In this document: positions 34,415 through 47,720 of the stretch, one piece after another | Numbering within the stretch: the stretch's first letter is position 1 | How the letters are laid out: every line of letters starts with the position of its first letter | Assembly: GCA_033439265.1 (NCBI GenBank) | Contig: JAVTVX010000020.1 | Span: 14,650,001 to 14,714,000, forward strand | Source: Dillenia suffruticosa | Lineage: Eukaryota > Streptophyta > Magnoliopsida > Dilleniales > Dilleniaceae | Direction: 5' to 3' | Length of the DNA stretch: 64,000 nucleotides | Position numbers and translations under genes: made by a program | The notes under the pieces: generated by a model | What the model was told of the DNA's origin: nothing | Seen by the model: only the letters and a program-made list of their open reading frames with translations | Database searches by the model: none

Positions 34415-35433
34415 AAATCAAGATTAAAAGAGAACCTAATTACTTATGATAAGAATCACAAAAAATCAAAAATTATCTTTTCAATAAAAGAAAAGAAAAA
34501 AATAAACACAAAACACCACCTCTCTATTTCGTTAGAATTTTGAATTCAAAATTAAAGAATCAATTGAATTCAATGTCAAAAATTATAAGGGAATTCAATT
34601 AAATGAGAAAAATATAACTGATATAAAGTAAATGTGGATCAAAATAGAAGATTTTTGAATTGGGAATGTATGTAGCTGAAATTTTGTGACCCATATAAAT
34701 CTTGACCACATTTTCATATTTTTCCTTTTTGGATTGATTTAAATTCTTCCTTAATGTGTATAATATTAATTTTCGATGACAATTAAGTGGTTTAAATGTT
34801 ATGAGATGATCCACAATTACAAAAAACCCCATCCTAGAATGGAGGATCTCTAAGTTCAAAATTCATAACTTTACACTATCTATTTAGTGAATTTGAAAGT
34901 TTTAGAAGAGTTTTTACACGTCTAAAAATCATTTTGCTACTTTTACAATCGCTGGAGGTGAAAAAAAAGAGTATAATCGGAGGAAACCCAAAACCCCTTT
35001 TTTCACTTTCGCTTTATCTTGACTCATTTTTTACATTAGAAATATGCATTAGAGTTATCATGTATTCTTACATTTGGTATCAGAGCCAATTTTGTCTTTA
35101 TCTGTAAATTTTTTGATGAATTTTGAAAATTTTTCCTCAGATTTTTTCCAAAATTGGTGCAAAATGATTATTTTAAAATCTTGCATATTGGTCATTTGAA
35201 ATTAAAAAAAATGAAAAATTTAATTTTGTACGTAAAGAGAAAAAGTACAGAATTGGTAAATGCATTTTTTTATATACAAAGAATTTTTTAAGTCCAATTT
35301 TGTGCATAAAAACAAATGCAAAATTTTAGTAAAATACCTTGAAATACATGAAAAAGTTTTGGAATAAATTTTTGTATATAAGAACAAGTACCAAAATGAC
35401 AAAATACATAAGAGATAATGATTACATTTAAAA
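34415..35433. other. Remnant of an older LTR element: LTR end and leader
   Basis: A string ending TTCTTACA (35072) is followed after two bases by a primer binding site, so the DNA to its left may be an LTR and that to its right a leader. No matching second LTR and no coding domain are found, because later insertions (Gypsy B, the Mutator-like element) lie on both sides. The low-complexity AT-rich DNA at 35090-35430 holds nothing else recognisable. Confidence 0.4.
35075..35087 (+). other. Primer binding site (tRNA-iMet) of a lost LTR element
   Basis: TGGTATCAGAGCC is an exact match to the usual initiator-Met primer binding site, preceded by a TTACA LTR-type end. The rest of the element is not visible. 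Confidence 0.65.
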
Positions 35434-36380
35434 GGATAAATTATTCCCTGTGGTTTGACTAAAAACAATATACTACCCCTATAATAGAAAAATTATCCAT
35501 TTATACCCATATAGTTTTAAAAAATGTGGCAAGTGGACAAAACCGTGAAAACATAGACATATAAAATGTCAATTATACCCTTACTCTCTCTTTTTCCACC
35601 TCCGATAAAAAATATACACCCAAAAAAAAATCCAACTCTCACTCTCTGTCTGTCTCTGTCTCACAGTCTCATGCTCACAGCAGCCATTCATTTCACGACC
35701 ATTGATAAGTCCTCCGATGCCTTTATCTGATGCCTATGAGGATAGATCAAATGACACTGGTGATAGATCCAGTAAATGATCGACCTTCTTCTTTGTTCAC
35801 AGTGGCGATTCGGTGATGATTCGTCCTTCGATTCGGCGATTTCGTGACCTTTGCGATGAAATTTTGAAAATTGAATGGCGATTTAATGATTGGAGTTGAA
35901 ATAGAAAGACATTGTAGTTGGAGTATGCAGAGGAGAGGAGAAGAGAGGAGGGAGGAGGAGAGAGAAGAGAGAGGGACGGATCTTGACCTCTAAGATGGTT
36001 TGATTTGAGAGAGGCTCTTCTCCTTAGTGGCCAGAGTGTGCATAGGAGAGGAGAGAGGAGGAGAGAGAAGAGAGAGGGATATATCTTAACCTCTAAGAAG
36101 GATTCGATTTGAGAAAGGCTCTTCTCCATGGCGGCTTGACTCTACAGAGGAGAGGAGAGGAGAGAGAAAAGAGAGAATATGAGTTTTTTTATTAATTTGG
36201 GTAATTTTGTAAAAAAATAATTTTGTGAGTCAACCCAAATTTTATGTGCGTACTTCTTAATTTCTTATTAATTTTGATCAGTTTCGTCACTTATCTTTGT
36301 TTTTTTAATCACAGGGGGATAAATAGATTTTTTTCCATCATAGGGTAGTATGTGATTTTCAGTTAAACCACAGGGGTTCC
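35434..36380. mobile_element. Mutator-like non-autonomous element (MITE/MULE), 0.95 kb
   Basis: Terminal inverted repeats of about 50-90 bases: CCCTGTGGTTTGACTAAAAA near 35446 and the inverse of AGTTAAACCACAGGGG near 36361, extending inward through CATACTACCC. The flanking nonamers CATTTAAAA (35425-35433) and TATTTAAAA (36381-36389) match at eight of nine positions, the Mutator superfamily duplication length. No transposase is present. The interior holds CT/GA-rich DNA and a tandem repeat. Confidence 0.72.
35925..36165. repeat. Tandem repeat of about 100 bp inside the Mutator-like element
   Basis: Units contain GGAGAGGAG-rich DNA plus CTTAACCTCTAAGA and GAGAGGCTCTTCTCC, in two full copies (about 35930-36035 and 36045-36135) and a partial third. 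Plus- and minus-strand ORFs across it result from the biased composition. Confidence 0.7.
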
Positions 36381-36429
36381 TATTTAAAATAAAATTTCAT
36401 GCATTGTATATGGTAAAGTATATAGTAAA

Positions 36430-37960
36430 TATTCTAGTGGTTTTGCAAGTCCTACTCAAGGTATCCCATTTCAAGTATTCTTCCTTTTTTTGCTCCACCA
36501 ATTGTCTCAAGCCATAGAGCCATACCATCAACAGATGGCTAAGATGAGGCAGCATCATCACTATCACTCGAATTCCTTAGTAAAAGCTCATCATATTTCT
36601 CCTGTATGGTCATAAGGAAAATTATAAAGAAATTAAAATAACAATATAGCAAAATATCCAACACGATATGTTCAAATCAATATCATCATTACAATTAAAC
36701 AAGATATGTACAACAAGATAACATTGCTATAGTAGGTTCAAATATGTCCAATATAATCAAATAGAAATATGATAACTCGTGTAGTTAATAGAAAAATATA
36801 CAAGAATCAAGTTCACAACTAACACTTTTCATACATCGACAACTAATCCTCTACTTTTATACTTATTCTGATATGACATGAGTTTATTAAGTCACTAAAA
36901 CAATTGAAAATTTTTAAATTACATAGCTTAGCTACTCTAACTCTCGCCCCACTTCATGTTTTGTTTTTCTTTTGGAATGTCCGCTTGAAAGTGTCTATAA
37001 ATGGTGGCTCAGTTCCTATTTCCTTGACCTAAAAAAAACATTGTTAGAAATAATGAAATAGTTAAAAAATAATTGAATTAAATTTAAAAAATTAGTATTT
37101 TAACAAAATTACCAATCTATTTTTTATACTCATGTACATTGATTGACCCTCCGCATAAGTAGCAGACAATTCCCCAGAATTACAAGATCAGTTCTTTCTG
37201 TTCAACTCACTCCTTCATTTGTTCTCATCAGATTCCCAAAAATTCAAAATTCTGACCCAATTTTCTTCAGTGATATAATTTGGCTTCTTACTGTCGCTCT
37301 ATGCATGATTCAACACCTCTCGGATGTGATAACCATATTTCTTGTTAAAAATTTTTCTTATCTCATTCATCTCAATCTCATCCCAAGTGAATTGCCGCTG
37401 CAATAAATAAAAATACAATTAGGTATATTAAAATTGTAAACATAGTTTCATAGATAAACTGAAGGGCATAACTTAGCTTAATTTCTTTCCACTATAACTC
37501 TTTTGTATCTTTTGAAGTGCTAGTGTAAGTCATTCAAGTCCCTCTCCAATGGTTGTTTACTATTCTTTTAATCTCGTGCACAACATGTACAGAATTTATG
37601 AGTTTGTCATAAAATTACAAACAAACAATGATAAATAAATAGGACAATTAAAAGAATCATTTGCTACATAAATAAAAGAAATAATAGTTATAAAATTTTA
37701 AAATTTAGTATTTACAAATCTCCATAAAGGGATATCACCCGTCGCCTATCTTTTTCCCCCCTAACAAGTGAATATTGCATCGAATGTGCAACATGAAGGG
37801 GACGATGAAGGTGTATCAGTAGAAGGGAAAGGTGTAGCTAAAGGGGATTGCGATGTTGAAGAGAAAGTGCCTGGTCTTCCATCACTAACTCGTTTATACC
37901 CCTCACGTCGAATTGTCAAGTATAAATATTAGAACAATAAGAAAATAAAAACTGCATATT
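36430..37960 (-). pseudogene. CACTA second protein (Transposase_24 / Ptta-En-Spm type), broken
   Basis: On the minus strand the end reads YDELLLRNSSDSDDAAS and ALWLETIGGAKKGRIL (36600-36480), the conserved C-terminal words of plant Ptta/En-Spm proteins. Upstream (about 37400-37140) lies the region ending NRKNRSCNSGELSATYAEG, the conserved 'KNR...GG' motif. The N-terminal part near 37900-37750 is Ser/Thr/Pro-rich. Stops and intron-like AT-rich gaps separate the pieces. In En/Spm this protein binds subterminal repeats and regulates the element. Confidence 0.68.
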
Positions 37961-38217
37961 CATCAAATATATAATAAAGTACATGAAAAAACTTACCATA
38001 TTTAAATTGACATACTAATCAGTACAGATGCCACCAACACTCAAAAAAACCAATTCTAAAGATCTATAAAAAAGAAAAGTGTAACAGTAAATGAAAGCCA
38101 ATATATAATAAAAACTATACTACCAAATGATGTATAATAAAGACTAAACTAGCAGATCTGAAAATAAATATCAGATTCTTGTTGTATTAAGAAAATAAAA
38201 TTTACCCACCATCAAAA

Positions 38218-41200
38218 ATCAAAGTCCTCATTGTCATCTTCACTGTCAGATTCATCTCTATTATCAATATCATTCTCATCTATCTCAAAATTAGATTCTT
38301 AATGTCATCCTCATGAATTTCACTTGGATCCACACTATCACTACTTCTCATGGATCTTGTAACATTGGAATGTTATATTGCTCAGTTTGAATTGTGTTGG
38401 TAATTTTCTCTTGTTGATATGTTATGTATTCCCAACGTTTCTCGATCTTTTTCTGTGCTTTCATTTTACAAACGACCTACTAATCAATTTTGTCACGTTT
38501 CAAAATAGAATATGATGCATAATAAGCTTGAATCGCTTGTTGTGTCAATACAAATGGTTCATATCTTTTATACAATTTTTTATGATTTATTTCAATCAAA
38601 TTAAAGTTTGGGTGCACATTCATCCCTTTGATAGGGTTAAACCATTGACGCATAAATAAAACGACCCATAATTTTGCTCCAGGGTACTCTACCTTTAGAA
38701 TTTTATCCAACAAACCATAAAAATCATCATTTGCACCTCCATCATTGGATGATTGAACATAAATCACTATTTATTGTAGCTTTTGCAATCCCATATTTTT
38801 TAGTGTGAAAATTATATCTGTTTATAAAATATGCTAGTCAAGTTTGTACCTTTGATTTTGGGCCCTATGATAGATGGGTTAGCTATTCTTACTCAATTTG
38901 AGCTCGATTACTATGAAGCTGAAGTAAAGTAAATATGTTAATATATTTGTTAATTAATGATGTATTAAATTTCAAGGAAATTTACATATTTTTTGAATCA
39001 TGCTGCAAATTCTTCATCACATACACGATCAAACTCATTCACGGTAGTTCAAACTGTGAATTTTGAAAAATCCTACTATCTAAGAAGATGATTTATGTCA
39101 CCAAATGTTTTTGATACAAAGAATACATCTATTTGCAAATGTATACTCACCCGAAATATGGCGTTACTTTTGGACAATTCAATAAAATATGTCTATAGAC
39201 TACCCACCATTCTTTATCAGTTAAATTCTAAGCTTATGTGCCCCACTTAGTCAACCAAGATAGTTTAAAATCAAGAATGGTTTTAAATTGATATCAACAA
39301 GATCCTTATCATTTCTTCCTGTTTTTCGCCACTTGCACTCTACGTGAGACTCGAAATAGTATGAGACAAATGTTGTCACTTTCTTCACAATGTCTACATT
39401 AACAATAGAGACTTTAATATATAACTTATTTTTTACTTTGTTCTTCAAATGATATAGGAATCTAATTGTAATGAAACAAAGTGTATTAGAAAATAATATA
39501 ATAAAATTAGTAATTTGACATACATTGAAAACAAAGTGTAGAATATAAAAAATTCACGTTTCAAACAGATACATCTATCAAAATTGGACGAAATCTACAA
39601 CTTTGGCCTCATAAAGCAAATGAACTAAGAGATATTCTATGGAGTCAAAAAATGACATAGGAAATATCCTTTCTAAGTTAAACAACAGAGGAAATATTCT
39701 TTTTAAATTATATAGAATGATAGGAATATCTCTCTTTAACTTCTCCATGCGTGATTCGCTCAACACTATCGAGCAAATGTTATGAAGGAAAATGTTTTAG
39801 CTTTGCAATGGTGCCTCATACAAAATTTGGCAAAAGTTTCTTAAAAGCAATAGAAATTAGTCTTTACACAAATATATGACAATCATAACTTTTAAAACCA
39901 ATCAACTTGCAATTCTTCAAATCGACATATCTCCCAAGATTTGAGACATAACTATTAGGAAAGCTCAACGATTTCAACCATTCACAAACATTTTATCCCT
40001 AATCCTTATTCAATGTATAAACTGTCTTTGGTTTTGTTCCCTTACTACTTCCATCCACATCAAGTGCAGGTCGATTACAAAGAAGAAGCCTGTTTTTTCT
40101 TGCATTCAAATTGTCTTTCGTTTTTCCGATGACATCCATCACTGCATTTATCACATTATCAAAAATATTTTTCTTGATATGTATCACATCGAGATTATGA
40201 TAAATTAGATGGGTCTTCTAATATGGTAGATCCCAAAATATTCTTCGTTTGGTCTATTTATGCATACTTCTATATCCATATGTTGTACCATGTAGGTCTT
40301 CAATAATAGATAGAAAGTGAAGCACTCGCTCCCAAATTTATTCACCAGTTAACCACAAGAGAGAAGGTGCCTTTTCAATTCTATTATTAGTGAACTCTTC
40401 TTTATTCCTTATGAATTTATGATTTAGCAGCAAAAAATTGTTTATGACAATCAAAATAACTCGTTTACTTACCTTGTTTCAATCTGAATAATTTTGATCT
40501 CTCCATATATATCAGGCATCCTAAGATCCCAACGGTTCTCCATCCCAATAACATGCCATAAGCTGAAAAGTCATTTATCGTCCAAAAAGGAGTAACCTTT
40601 ATTACAAATATCTAATCAGTATGGATATCATAAATAAGAACACCTACATCTTATAGTTGTTTTAACTCCGTAATCGGTGGTTATATATAAACATCTATTA
40701 ACTTTTTCGAATTTGCGGGTCAGGCACGACCAATGTCAAAAACATATAAGGTGTCTTCATACACATACCGGGTGGAAGATTGTACAGAGTTAAGATAATT
40801 GGTCAACATGAATAAATTTTTCCTGATTTACCAAATTGAGTAAACACATTAGCTCAGAGACCTAACCTAATGTTTCAAGTCTCTTTGGCAAACTTAGAAT
40901 ATGTTTTATCAAAATGTTTCCATGCCTTTGTATTCGAAGAATGGCACATTAACCCCTCTTCTATTTTATTATTTGCATGCCAAGTCATATATTCAGCAGT
41001 AACCTTAGTAACATAAAGTTTTTACAATCTAGGAGTTAAGGACATTATCTGTATGGTTTACGCTACTGATTATGACATAACTTCCTACTACTCTTGTACC
41101 TACATTGGTTACAAAATTTACAAAATTCTGTATTTTTATCATCTTCCCAATATAACATACAACCATCTTTGCATACATCAATCCTTTCCATCGGAAAACC

Positions 41201-41960
41201 TAAGTCTTTCACTAGCTTTTTCATACTGTAAAAATCATTTGGCATGATGTGATCACGAGGCAATACTTCTCGAATTACTTGAATAATATCCTTGAATCCA
41301 TTTTCGGACATATTATACTCTGCCTTAACATTTAACAATCTCACCGTTAGTGATAACTTAGTGTGGCTATCACAACTAGCCTACAAAGATTCATCTACAA
41401 CTCTCAACACTTCCTGAAATTGATTAGAGAAAAAAGTTTCATTATTCACATTCTCATCAATATCTGTTATTTCTACTTTCTCCAATAGTGATGCATAACT
41501 AGCACACATTTGTCCAAATGTTGGAGCAAAACTAGTACTCGCATGATTCGGTTCGGGAACAAAATTCTAACCCACTACATCAATTACCATCCTTTGATAA
41601 AGGTTCAACTGATCATAATAACTCTGACCCCCTCTAACTGAAAAGTGCATGTTTTGTCGATATTATTCATAAGATATAAACAGCTAACCGTGACAAGTTC
41701 AATTGTACATTCGCTAATTTCATTACACTTATGAAATCTATCATTACCATACTTTCTATACAGATATCTTAATTTATTCTCATCCATAAATTCAATTTTA
41801 CTATTAGTGAAATTCAAAAATTATTTCAACCCAATAATAAATTCATCAGCTAAATCTCGACGTTAAGGTAAATTCTTATTATTTATCCAACCTCTATCGT
41901 TCTATATTTTCTCTGCTTATAAATTTAAGATTTATAAAATATTAATAAAAAGTATTACTA
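38218..41960 (-). pseudogene. CACTA transposase (TNPD/tnp2 with DUF4218 and DUF4216), broken
   Basis: Read right to left. The N-terminal zinc-binding region near 41340-41060 reads VLPRDHIMPNDFYSMKKLV and CMLYWEDDKNTEFCKFC. The catalytic-region motif PPGMCMKTPYMFLTLVVPDP lies near 40790-40725. MIHIKKNIFDNVINAVMDV follows at 40187-40130. DUF4218 words IPIILYNLKRIFP and SFFDSIEYLLVHLLYEAKV are at 39735-39590, with VSYYFESHVECKWRKTGRND near 39370-39310. DUF4216 reads NLIEINHKKLYKRYEPFVL (38620-38560), and an acidic tail ends at about 38218. Several stops and frame changes are present. The order is that of autonomous CACTA elements; its own terminal CACTA repeats were not found. Confidence 0.85.
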
Positions 41961-44830
41961 ACAAAAGGTATTTGATTGGAGTAAAAAAAAAAAAAAAGTT
42001 ACCTTGCTTATAAAGAGGGTCCTATTCTCCTCTTAAATTCGATCGTTTAAATCACGTAATTAAATAATATATTAGTATCACATTTATACACTAATAATAA
42101 TATAAGTCATATATAATATATTAATTTATAACAATAATAAATAATTAGCATATATTAAAAAAATTATTATTATGATAGGTGTCCCAATGACTAAAGAGGA
42201 GTTAGAATTGATTGATCATCTTCTTCAGAGCTGTTCTCAGGAAAGAAGTTTGTGGGAACTAGGACCCTCTATTCTTCACATCTAATAAAGCTCACTAGAA
42301 TTAGCAAGTTGTAGACGTGGAGGGGGATGAATCAGCATATTGCAACTACTTTTGCAAAGCTATTCAATTAAATACATTTCTGCAATTTTTTGATAGAACA
42401 AATGGAAGTCTACAATTCAAACCTTATTGTTGTAAGCTAATGGCCTCACAAGATTTGCAGCAACTTTAAAAGTTACAGGCTCTCGCAGTTGGATCCTGAC
42501 GAATGAGAAGGAAAATAAAAGTTATTTGAGGAACATTTCAATCTTTGCAATGGAGAATTTAGGAAATATTTACATATGAAAAAGGTTCAAAGTAGTGGAC
42601 GCAACTACTCATTTATTTCACTACAACTTTTATTCTTTTTTCCTTTTTAATGGTCTTGCTTTGCTTATTCAGAATCTTCTACATTTGAGATTTAGCATCT
42701 TCTATTCTATGATACGATCCTCCAAGATTCTCCGAAAATGTGAGCCAGTGTTAAGAAATATATAATTATCTACAATTTGGTCCTATAGTACACAAAAGTA
42801 ACAGAACAGTCATTAAATTAAGTACAATAACTAAAATTTCTATTAAGATAGTAACTTTCATACATTTGCGAGTGCTGCATTTAAAATCAGACTTTCATGA
42901 AGTTAAAGATCGCACAATTACACCTTTTAAAACTGAGAATTCTATTCTATCCATTAACTACAATTATTAACAGAAAACCAAATAGCAGTTGCCACAAACA
43001 TCAAATAAATGAATCGAAAATAATCAAATATGTAAGTTAGTTGAATATTGAATCAAGCACTTTCAAAACAGAATTAATTTACAACTTTGTTGAACTTTGG
43101 AAGTTCTTATCCTAAAATGATAAGAAAATATGACAAAGTTCATTTTAGATTATTTTTCTTTCCCTTCAATTATGTGGAGATCAATTCGATGACGTCAATA
43201 AATAATTATGAACCAAGTGGTTAATCTCTACATAATTAACCAATAGGCACCGACTATGTAGAGATTTACTTTTCTTTTCATGGCATTTTATAATTGAAGA
43301 GAATCTACACAAAGATGAGCATAGATTCACAAATTGCAAAAAGAAATTACATGAAACGAGAGAAGGATAGACATTCTAAGAGTTGAAAGAAAAGGGTAGC
43401 GAAGAATGTAATGTAAAGAAATGACCTCACATTTACGTAAGCATTCAAAACATTAAAAATAAATAAATAAATAAAAACTCAAAAAATTCAGATATTCTTT
43501 TGAGATTAAAGGGATTACGCACGTATGCTGATGATGAAGGAAATAACACACATAATCTGAAACGATTTGAGAAATTGTAGCCTGCAATCGGCAGAAGCTT
43601 GGTGACCCACAAAATGAAATGAATGCAATATACAGGGATCATGCCATAAGCTAAGAACTATTCTCATGGTAATTGAGGATATAATGCATATGGAGCCTCA
43701 CTACGCATTTACTGCATCACATACACATTCTCTGTAGATATATTAAGCATGGAAACATACACAAGACATGAGAAAGTCAAAAATAATAAAACTTGACAAC
43801 AAGTGGAACACACGTCTTAAAAACATGTATGTATTTAAAATATAGTATTACATAAAAACAAAACATCCATTACTATGTTCAAATAAATTGAATTACCATC
43901 ATATTACATATATTTAACACAGTCTTTGTCTCCCAAAAACTTAGTTATGCCTTCATTTTGCACAAATAGTAGCTTTGTAGTTTGTTTTACTAGTACCTTC
44001 TATGAACTCCCTAGTTTTAATTGTGTAATTAAGTATTAGGGAAGTGAACTAGAAGTGTATAGTTGAGAATTAGATTATTAAAACATGGTTGACCAATACA
44101 CTACATTTTATAAATTCTCTGTGAGTATTAACCATACACTGCAACAAATTTTATCAATAGCTTGCAATTTTTTTTTTTTTAAAAGGGGCTATATCAGACA
44201 CCTTCATTACATCACCGTCTTTTATGTTGCTATGCAAATAAACATGACAATGCAATGACTTAATATATATATATATATATGCACACACACATATATAAAA
44301 AATGATAAAATTTCTATTAATCAGAATTTAATAGAGGCAGGTATGTATTTCACTGTCCGAGTATAAATTTTGTCGAACGAACTAAGAGGCAGGTATATAT
44401 TTCAAAGGAAAACAATGATTTGACAAAATTTCTATTCAACAGAATTTAATCTTGATCTAACTCATTTCATATGGCATCTCACTGTCTGAGTCAACTTATG
44501 AAGACAAAGCAATGTTATGAATCAATTTTGGATAAACTCACCCTAGAAATTTCTTACCAGTTGGTGTTCAGCATACAATAAAAAATGATAAACATTTCTA
44601 TTAAAAATCAAGGTGTTTGCATCAGATAAAGGAGCACATTTGAAGGGATAAAAAGGACATCATCACAATCTGGAGTCCAAGTTTTAAGTACAGAATTAAC
44701 AATTTTGTGGAACGGGGACATTACCTTGACTAAGTTAAAGGATAATTCAGGAAAAGATACCAAGAAGTAACATAAGAGAAATAGAAGACTGCACTACAAT
44801 CACTCTAGACAAAGATTGCTATAGCGAAAC
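41961..44830. other. Unassigned DNA between CACTA remnant and Copia
   Basis: No protein domain is recognised on either strand. It contains an A15 run at about 41984, a 31-codon ORF at 42189-42284 (EELELIDHLLQSCSQERS) of unknown meaning, (AAAT)n at 43457-43476, and a TA/CA microsatellite at 44264-44300. A partial direct repeat lies at about 44306-44360 and 44380-44490 (AAAATTTCTATT, GAGGCAGGTAT, TCACTGTC words). The right edge should be intron or 3' part of the FIP37-like locus, but I could not find further exons. Confidence 0.45.
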
Positions 44831-45343
44831 TGTTAGATTTAATTGTCACAAAGCAAAAGCATAATGGTTTTTCAGAATAATTAAAAGATTAAGTTTATGA
44901 ATATAACTCAATGAATAAATGCCAATAATTCAGGAACCACGATACATTTCTCAACGATCTTATAGTCGGGATGATAATCATACCAAATGAGTTATTATCG
45001 TAATATCACAATACCACAACCCTAAATCCAGTGACGAGATGACGCAGAAAAATTCGCAACTCAAAATTTTACTTAACCCTTAATCAATCTCTCTCTAGAA
45101 AATGTTGTGTTTTCTTAAAAACTCAATTCCCCTTAAAAAAAATGTGCTCTCACAATCTCTGTATAAAATTATACTTCAATTCACAATTGAAAAAGATGAT
45201 AGAAAGGCACGTAGTAAAAATGGGAAGGAATGAGGGCAAGTGGAGATAATGGGTCAACCATCTGTTATCTTTTTGTTTTAAATTTAAATTTGAATATTTT
45301 TACTAATATGGTAAATGCCCCTACATAGGTATATTTACCTACA
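44831..45343 (-). repeat. 3' LTR of Copia 2
   Basis: Runs from TGTAGGTAAATATACC to GACAATTAAATCTAACA on the minus strand. The second copy is at 51397-51910, with many substitutions between them. Confidence 0.9.
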
Positions 45344-45360
45344 TCTTCCACTTGCACATG
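45344..45360 (-). other. Polypurine tract of Copia 2
   Basis: On the minus strand CATGTGCAAGTGGAAGA directly precedes the LTR. Compare GTGCGAGTGGGAGA in Copia 3. Confidence 0.75.
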
Positions 45361-46365
45361 TAAACATTTTATATTCGTCACAAGATCACAACTCATACGA
45401 TCTTTTATATCATCCCACCGACGAGTACACGTACAATCGAAAACTTCTCGATACACCTGTTAGAATGATCAAAAAGTCAACATTAATACCAAAAAAACTC
45501 GCTGTATTCTAAACTCAATACAGTTACATTCATCGAGCCACTTTTCTCATCAAAAGTGATCCCTAATTATTACTCGACAAAGTACTCACTATTATATTTG
45601 AATCCAAATATGGATAAATATAATAGGCCGGCCAATGAATATTACACCATGATATAATGCCGATTGGTTTTTATTTTTCCAAACTCAAATCTATTAGTCT
45701 CAATTCAACTGTTTTTTTAGACCTACCCTTTAGATCTTAATTTATCTTTCGAGTCATAAGTAAACAGACTAAAGTAGCAAATACTGAATTAAGAGTTCTA
45801 AAAACAGCTGAAAGTTATAGGGTATAAGAGATTTCACCCAATGGATCTCGAGTCTCACATAGTGAGAACGAGAATTATGATCATACTATCGTCACATATA
45901 ATGGCTCATACTATTCTATAGTTGTCTCATCACACACGCTATGAAATAAGTGTCATAGTGTTATTTCCTTATCTCTCAAAATGACAATGTCAGATTTCTC
46001 TAATACTATATAGATATGAAAGTCAGACTACATATAAGAATTTACCCAAAAATCTTTTACAACTAGAAACCATTTTATCTCCGTTCACTAAGAACTAAAG
46101 ATAGTCACTCATATGAAAAAGTCGACCTAGCCTACCTGACATATTTTTAATCACATCACATCAAAGAATTATGATCAAAAACAAGTTCATTAAATAAAAA
46201 ATATATATAATCTCATGTGTGACTGAATAATATACTAGAATCATATATATATATATATATATATAAAGGTAATAATTATCAATATCATCAATTCAGTACA
46301 AATTGAGAAATATTAAAATATATGCAAAACCAATGACTTTCTATATCTTATAAAGGAGTCTCTAA
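45361..46365. other. 3' untranslated part of Copia 2
   Basis: About 1 kb between RNase H and the polypurine tract without a recognisable ORF; it contains an (AT)n run at about 46243-46264. Copia 3 has a similar 1-kb non-coding segment in the same place. Confidence 0.55.
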
Positions 46366-47720
46366 TAATGGATTTGGTAAACGGGTCAGCCACCATACTG
46401 TGCGTAGAAGTGTATTTGACAGTCACTTCACCCTTCTCAATGATATTTCTCACGAAATTTATCTAGTGTCAACGTGTTTGGTCCTACTATGATACTTAGG
46501 GTTTTGAGTATTTGCGATAATAGTCTGATTATCATAGTAGATTATCACTAGTCTCCTACTATCTACCACAATCTCTAAGTCATCCAATATTATTTGGAAC
46601 CAAACACTCTCCTGAACTACGAATGAGCAAGCCACAAACTCAATCTCTACTGTAGATAGAGTTATATATATTTGCTTCTTACTGCTCTAAGAAATAGCAC
46701 TACCATTAAGTAAGAAGGCAAAATCTAATGTTGATTTGTGTTTATTTAGATCACCGCTCTAATCGTCGTTTGAATATTCCATAAGGCGCAAATCATCTCC
46801 TCCGTAACACAAGTTGAAGCTCGTAGTTCCTTTGAGATATCTTAAAATATTTTTCACTGTTCTCAAATGACCCCTTCCAGAATTTGATTAATATCTACTC
46901 ACTAGACCGACTTTATAACAAATGTCTAATCGTGTACATAATATCGCGTGCATTAAACTTCCCACTGTATTGAAATAATGGATTTAATGCATTTCTCTTA
47001 GTTCTTCCTAAGTTTTAGGACACATTTCAAAACTCAAGCCATCACACTTAGCAATAAGGTTATCTATGGGATTAAAATCGCTCATCCCAAAATGTTTGAG
47101 AATTTTTCTAATGTAGGTCTCTTGTGAAAAACACAACATTCGTCTCGAGTGATCCTTCTGGATCATAACTCTGAGGATGAATTCAGTTTCATCCATGTTC
47201 TTCATGTCGAAATTTGATGATAACCATATCATAATAGTTATCAGATACTCAATGTTGTTCCCAACCAATATTATATCGTCCACATATAGAGACAGGATCA
47301 GAAAAAAGTCATTGGAACGTGTCAGATAGATACAATAATCCTCCTTGATCATTATAAAACCATAAAATGTTATCTCCTCATGAAATCTCAAGTACCACTA
47401 CCTGGATGATTACTTTAGGTCGTATATTGACTTTCAAAGTTGATAGATCTTATCCTCCTAACCTATTAGAATAAATCTAGAGAGTTGTTCAATGTAGATC
47501 TCCTTATTCAAACTTCTATTAAGGAAGACGATCTTAACGTCCATCTAATATAACTCCAGATCCATACTCGCAACAATTGTTAAGAGTAAATGGATCGATA
47601 TAAATTTGATTACAGGAGAGAGTCTCCTCATTATCATGCCCTTTGTCTATATGTAACTCTTGTCTACCAGACGAGCCTTGTATCTCTCTACAGATCTATC
47701 GGCCTTTCTTTTGATTTTGA
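46366..47720 (-). pseudogene. Copia 2 RT and RNase H, broken
   Basis: RT open stretch 47391-47008 includes ILSLYVDDIILVGNN, the catalytic YVDD box, and SSNFDMKNMDETEFIL. Upstream RT (47400-47720) and downstream RNase H (to about 46366, ending with a degenerate STHSMVADPFTKS-like string) are split by stops and frame changes. Confidence 0.82.

Noticed and set aside
35075-35087. Possible tRNA gene fragment
   Set aside because: TGGTATCAGAGCC is complementary to the 3' end of initiator tRNA, i.e. a primer binding site, with no cloverleaf around it.
35797-36129. 110-codon minus-strand ORF
   Set aside because: It lies over the GGAGAGGAG tandem repeat of the Mutator-like element; its repeated peptide reflects the DNA repeat.
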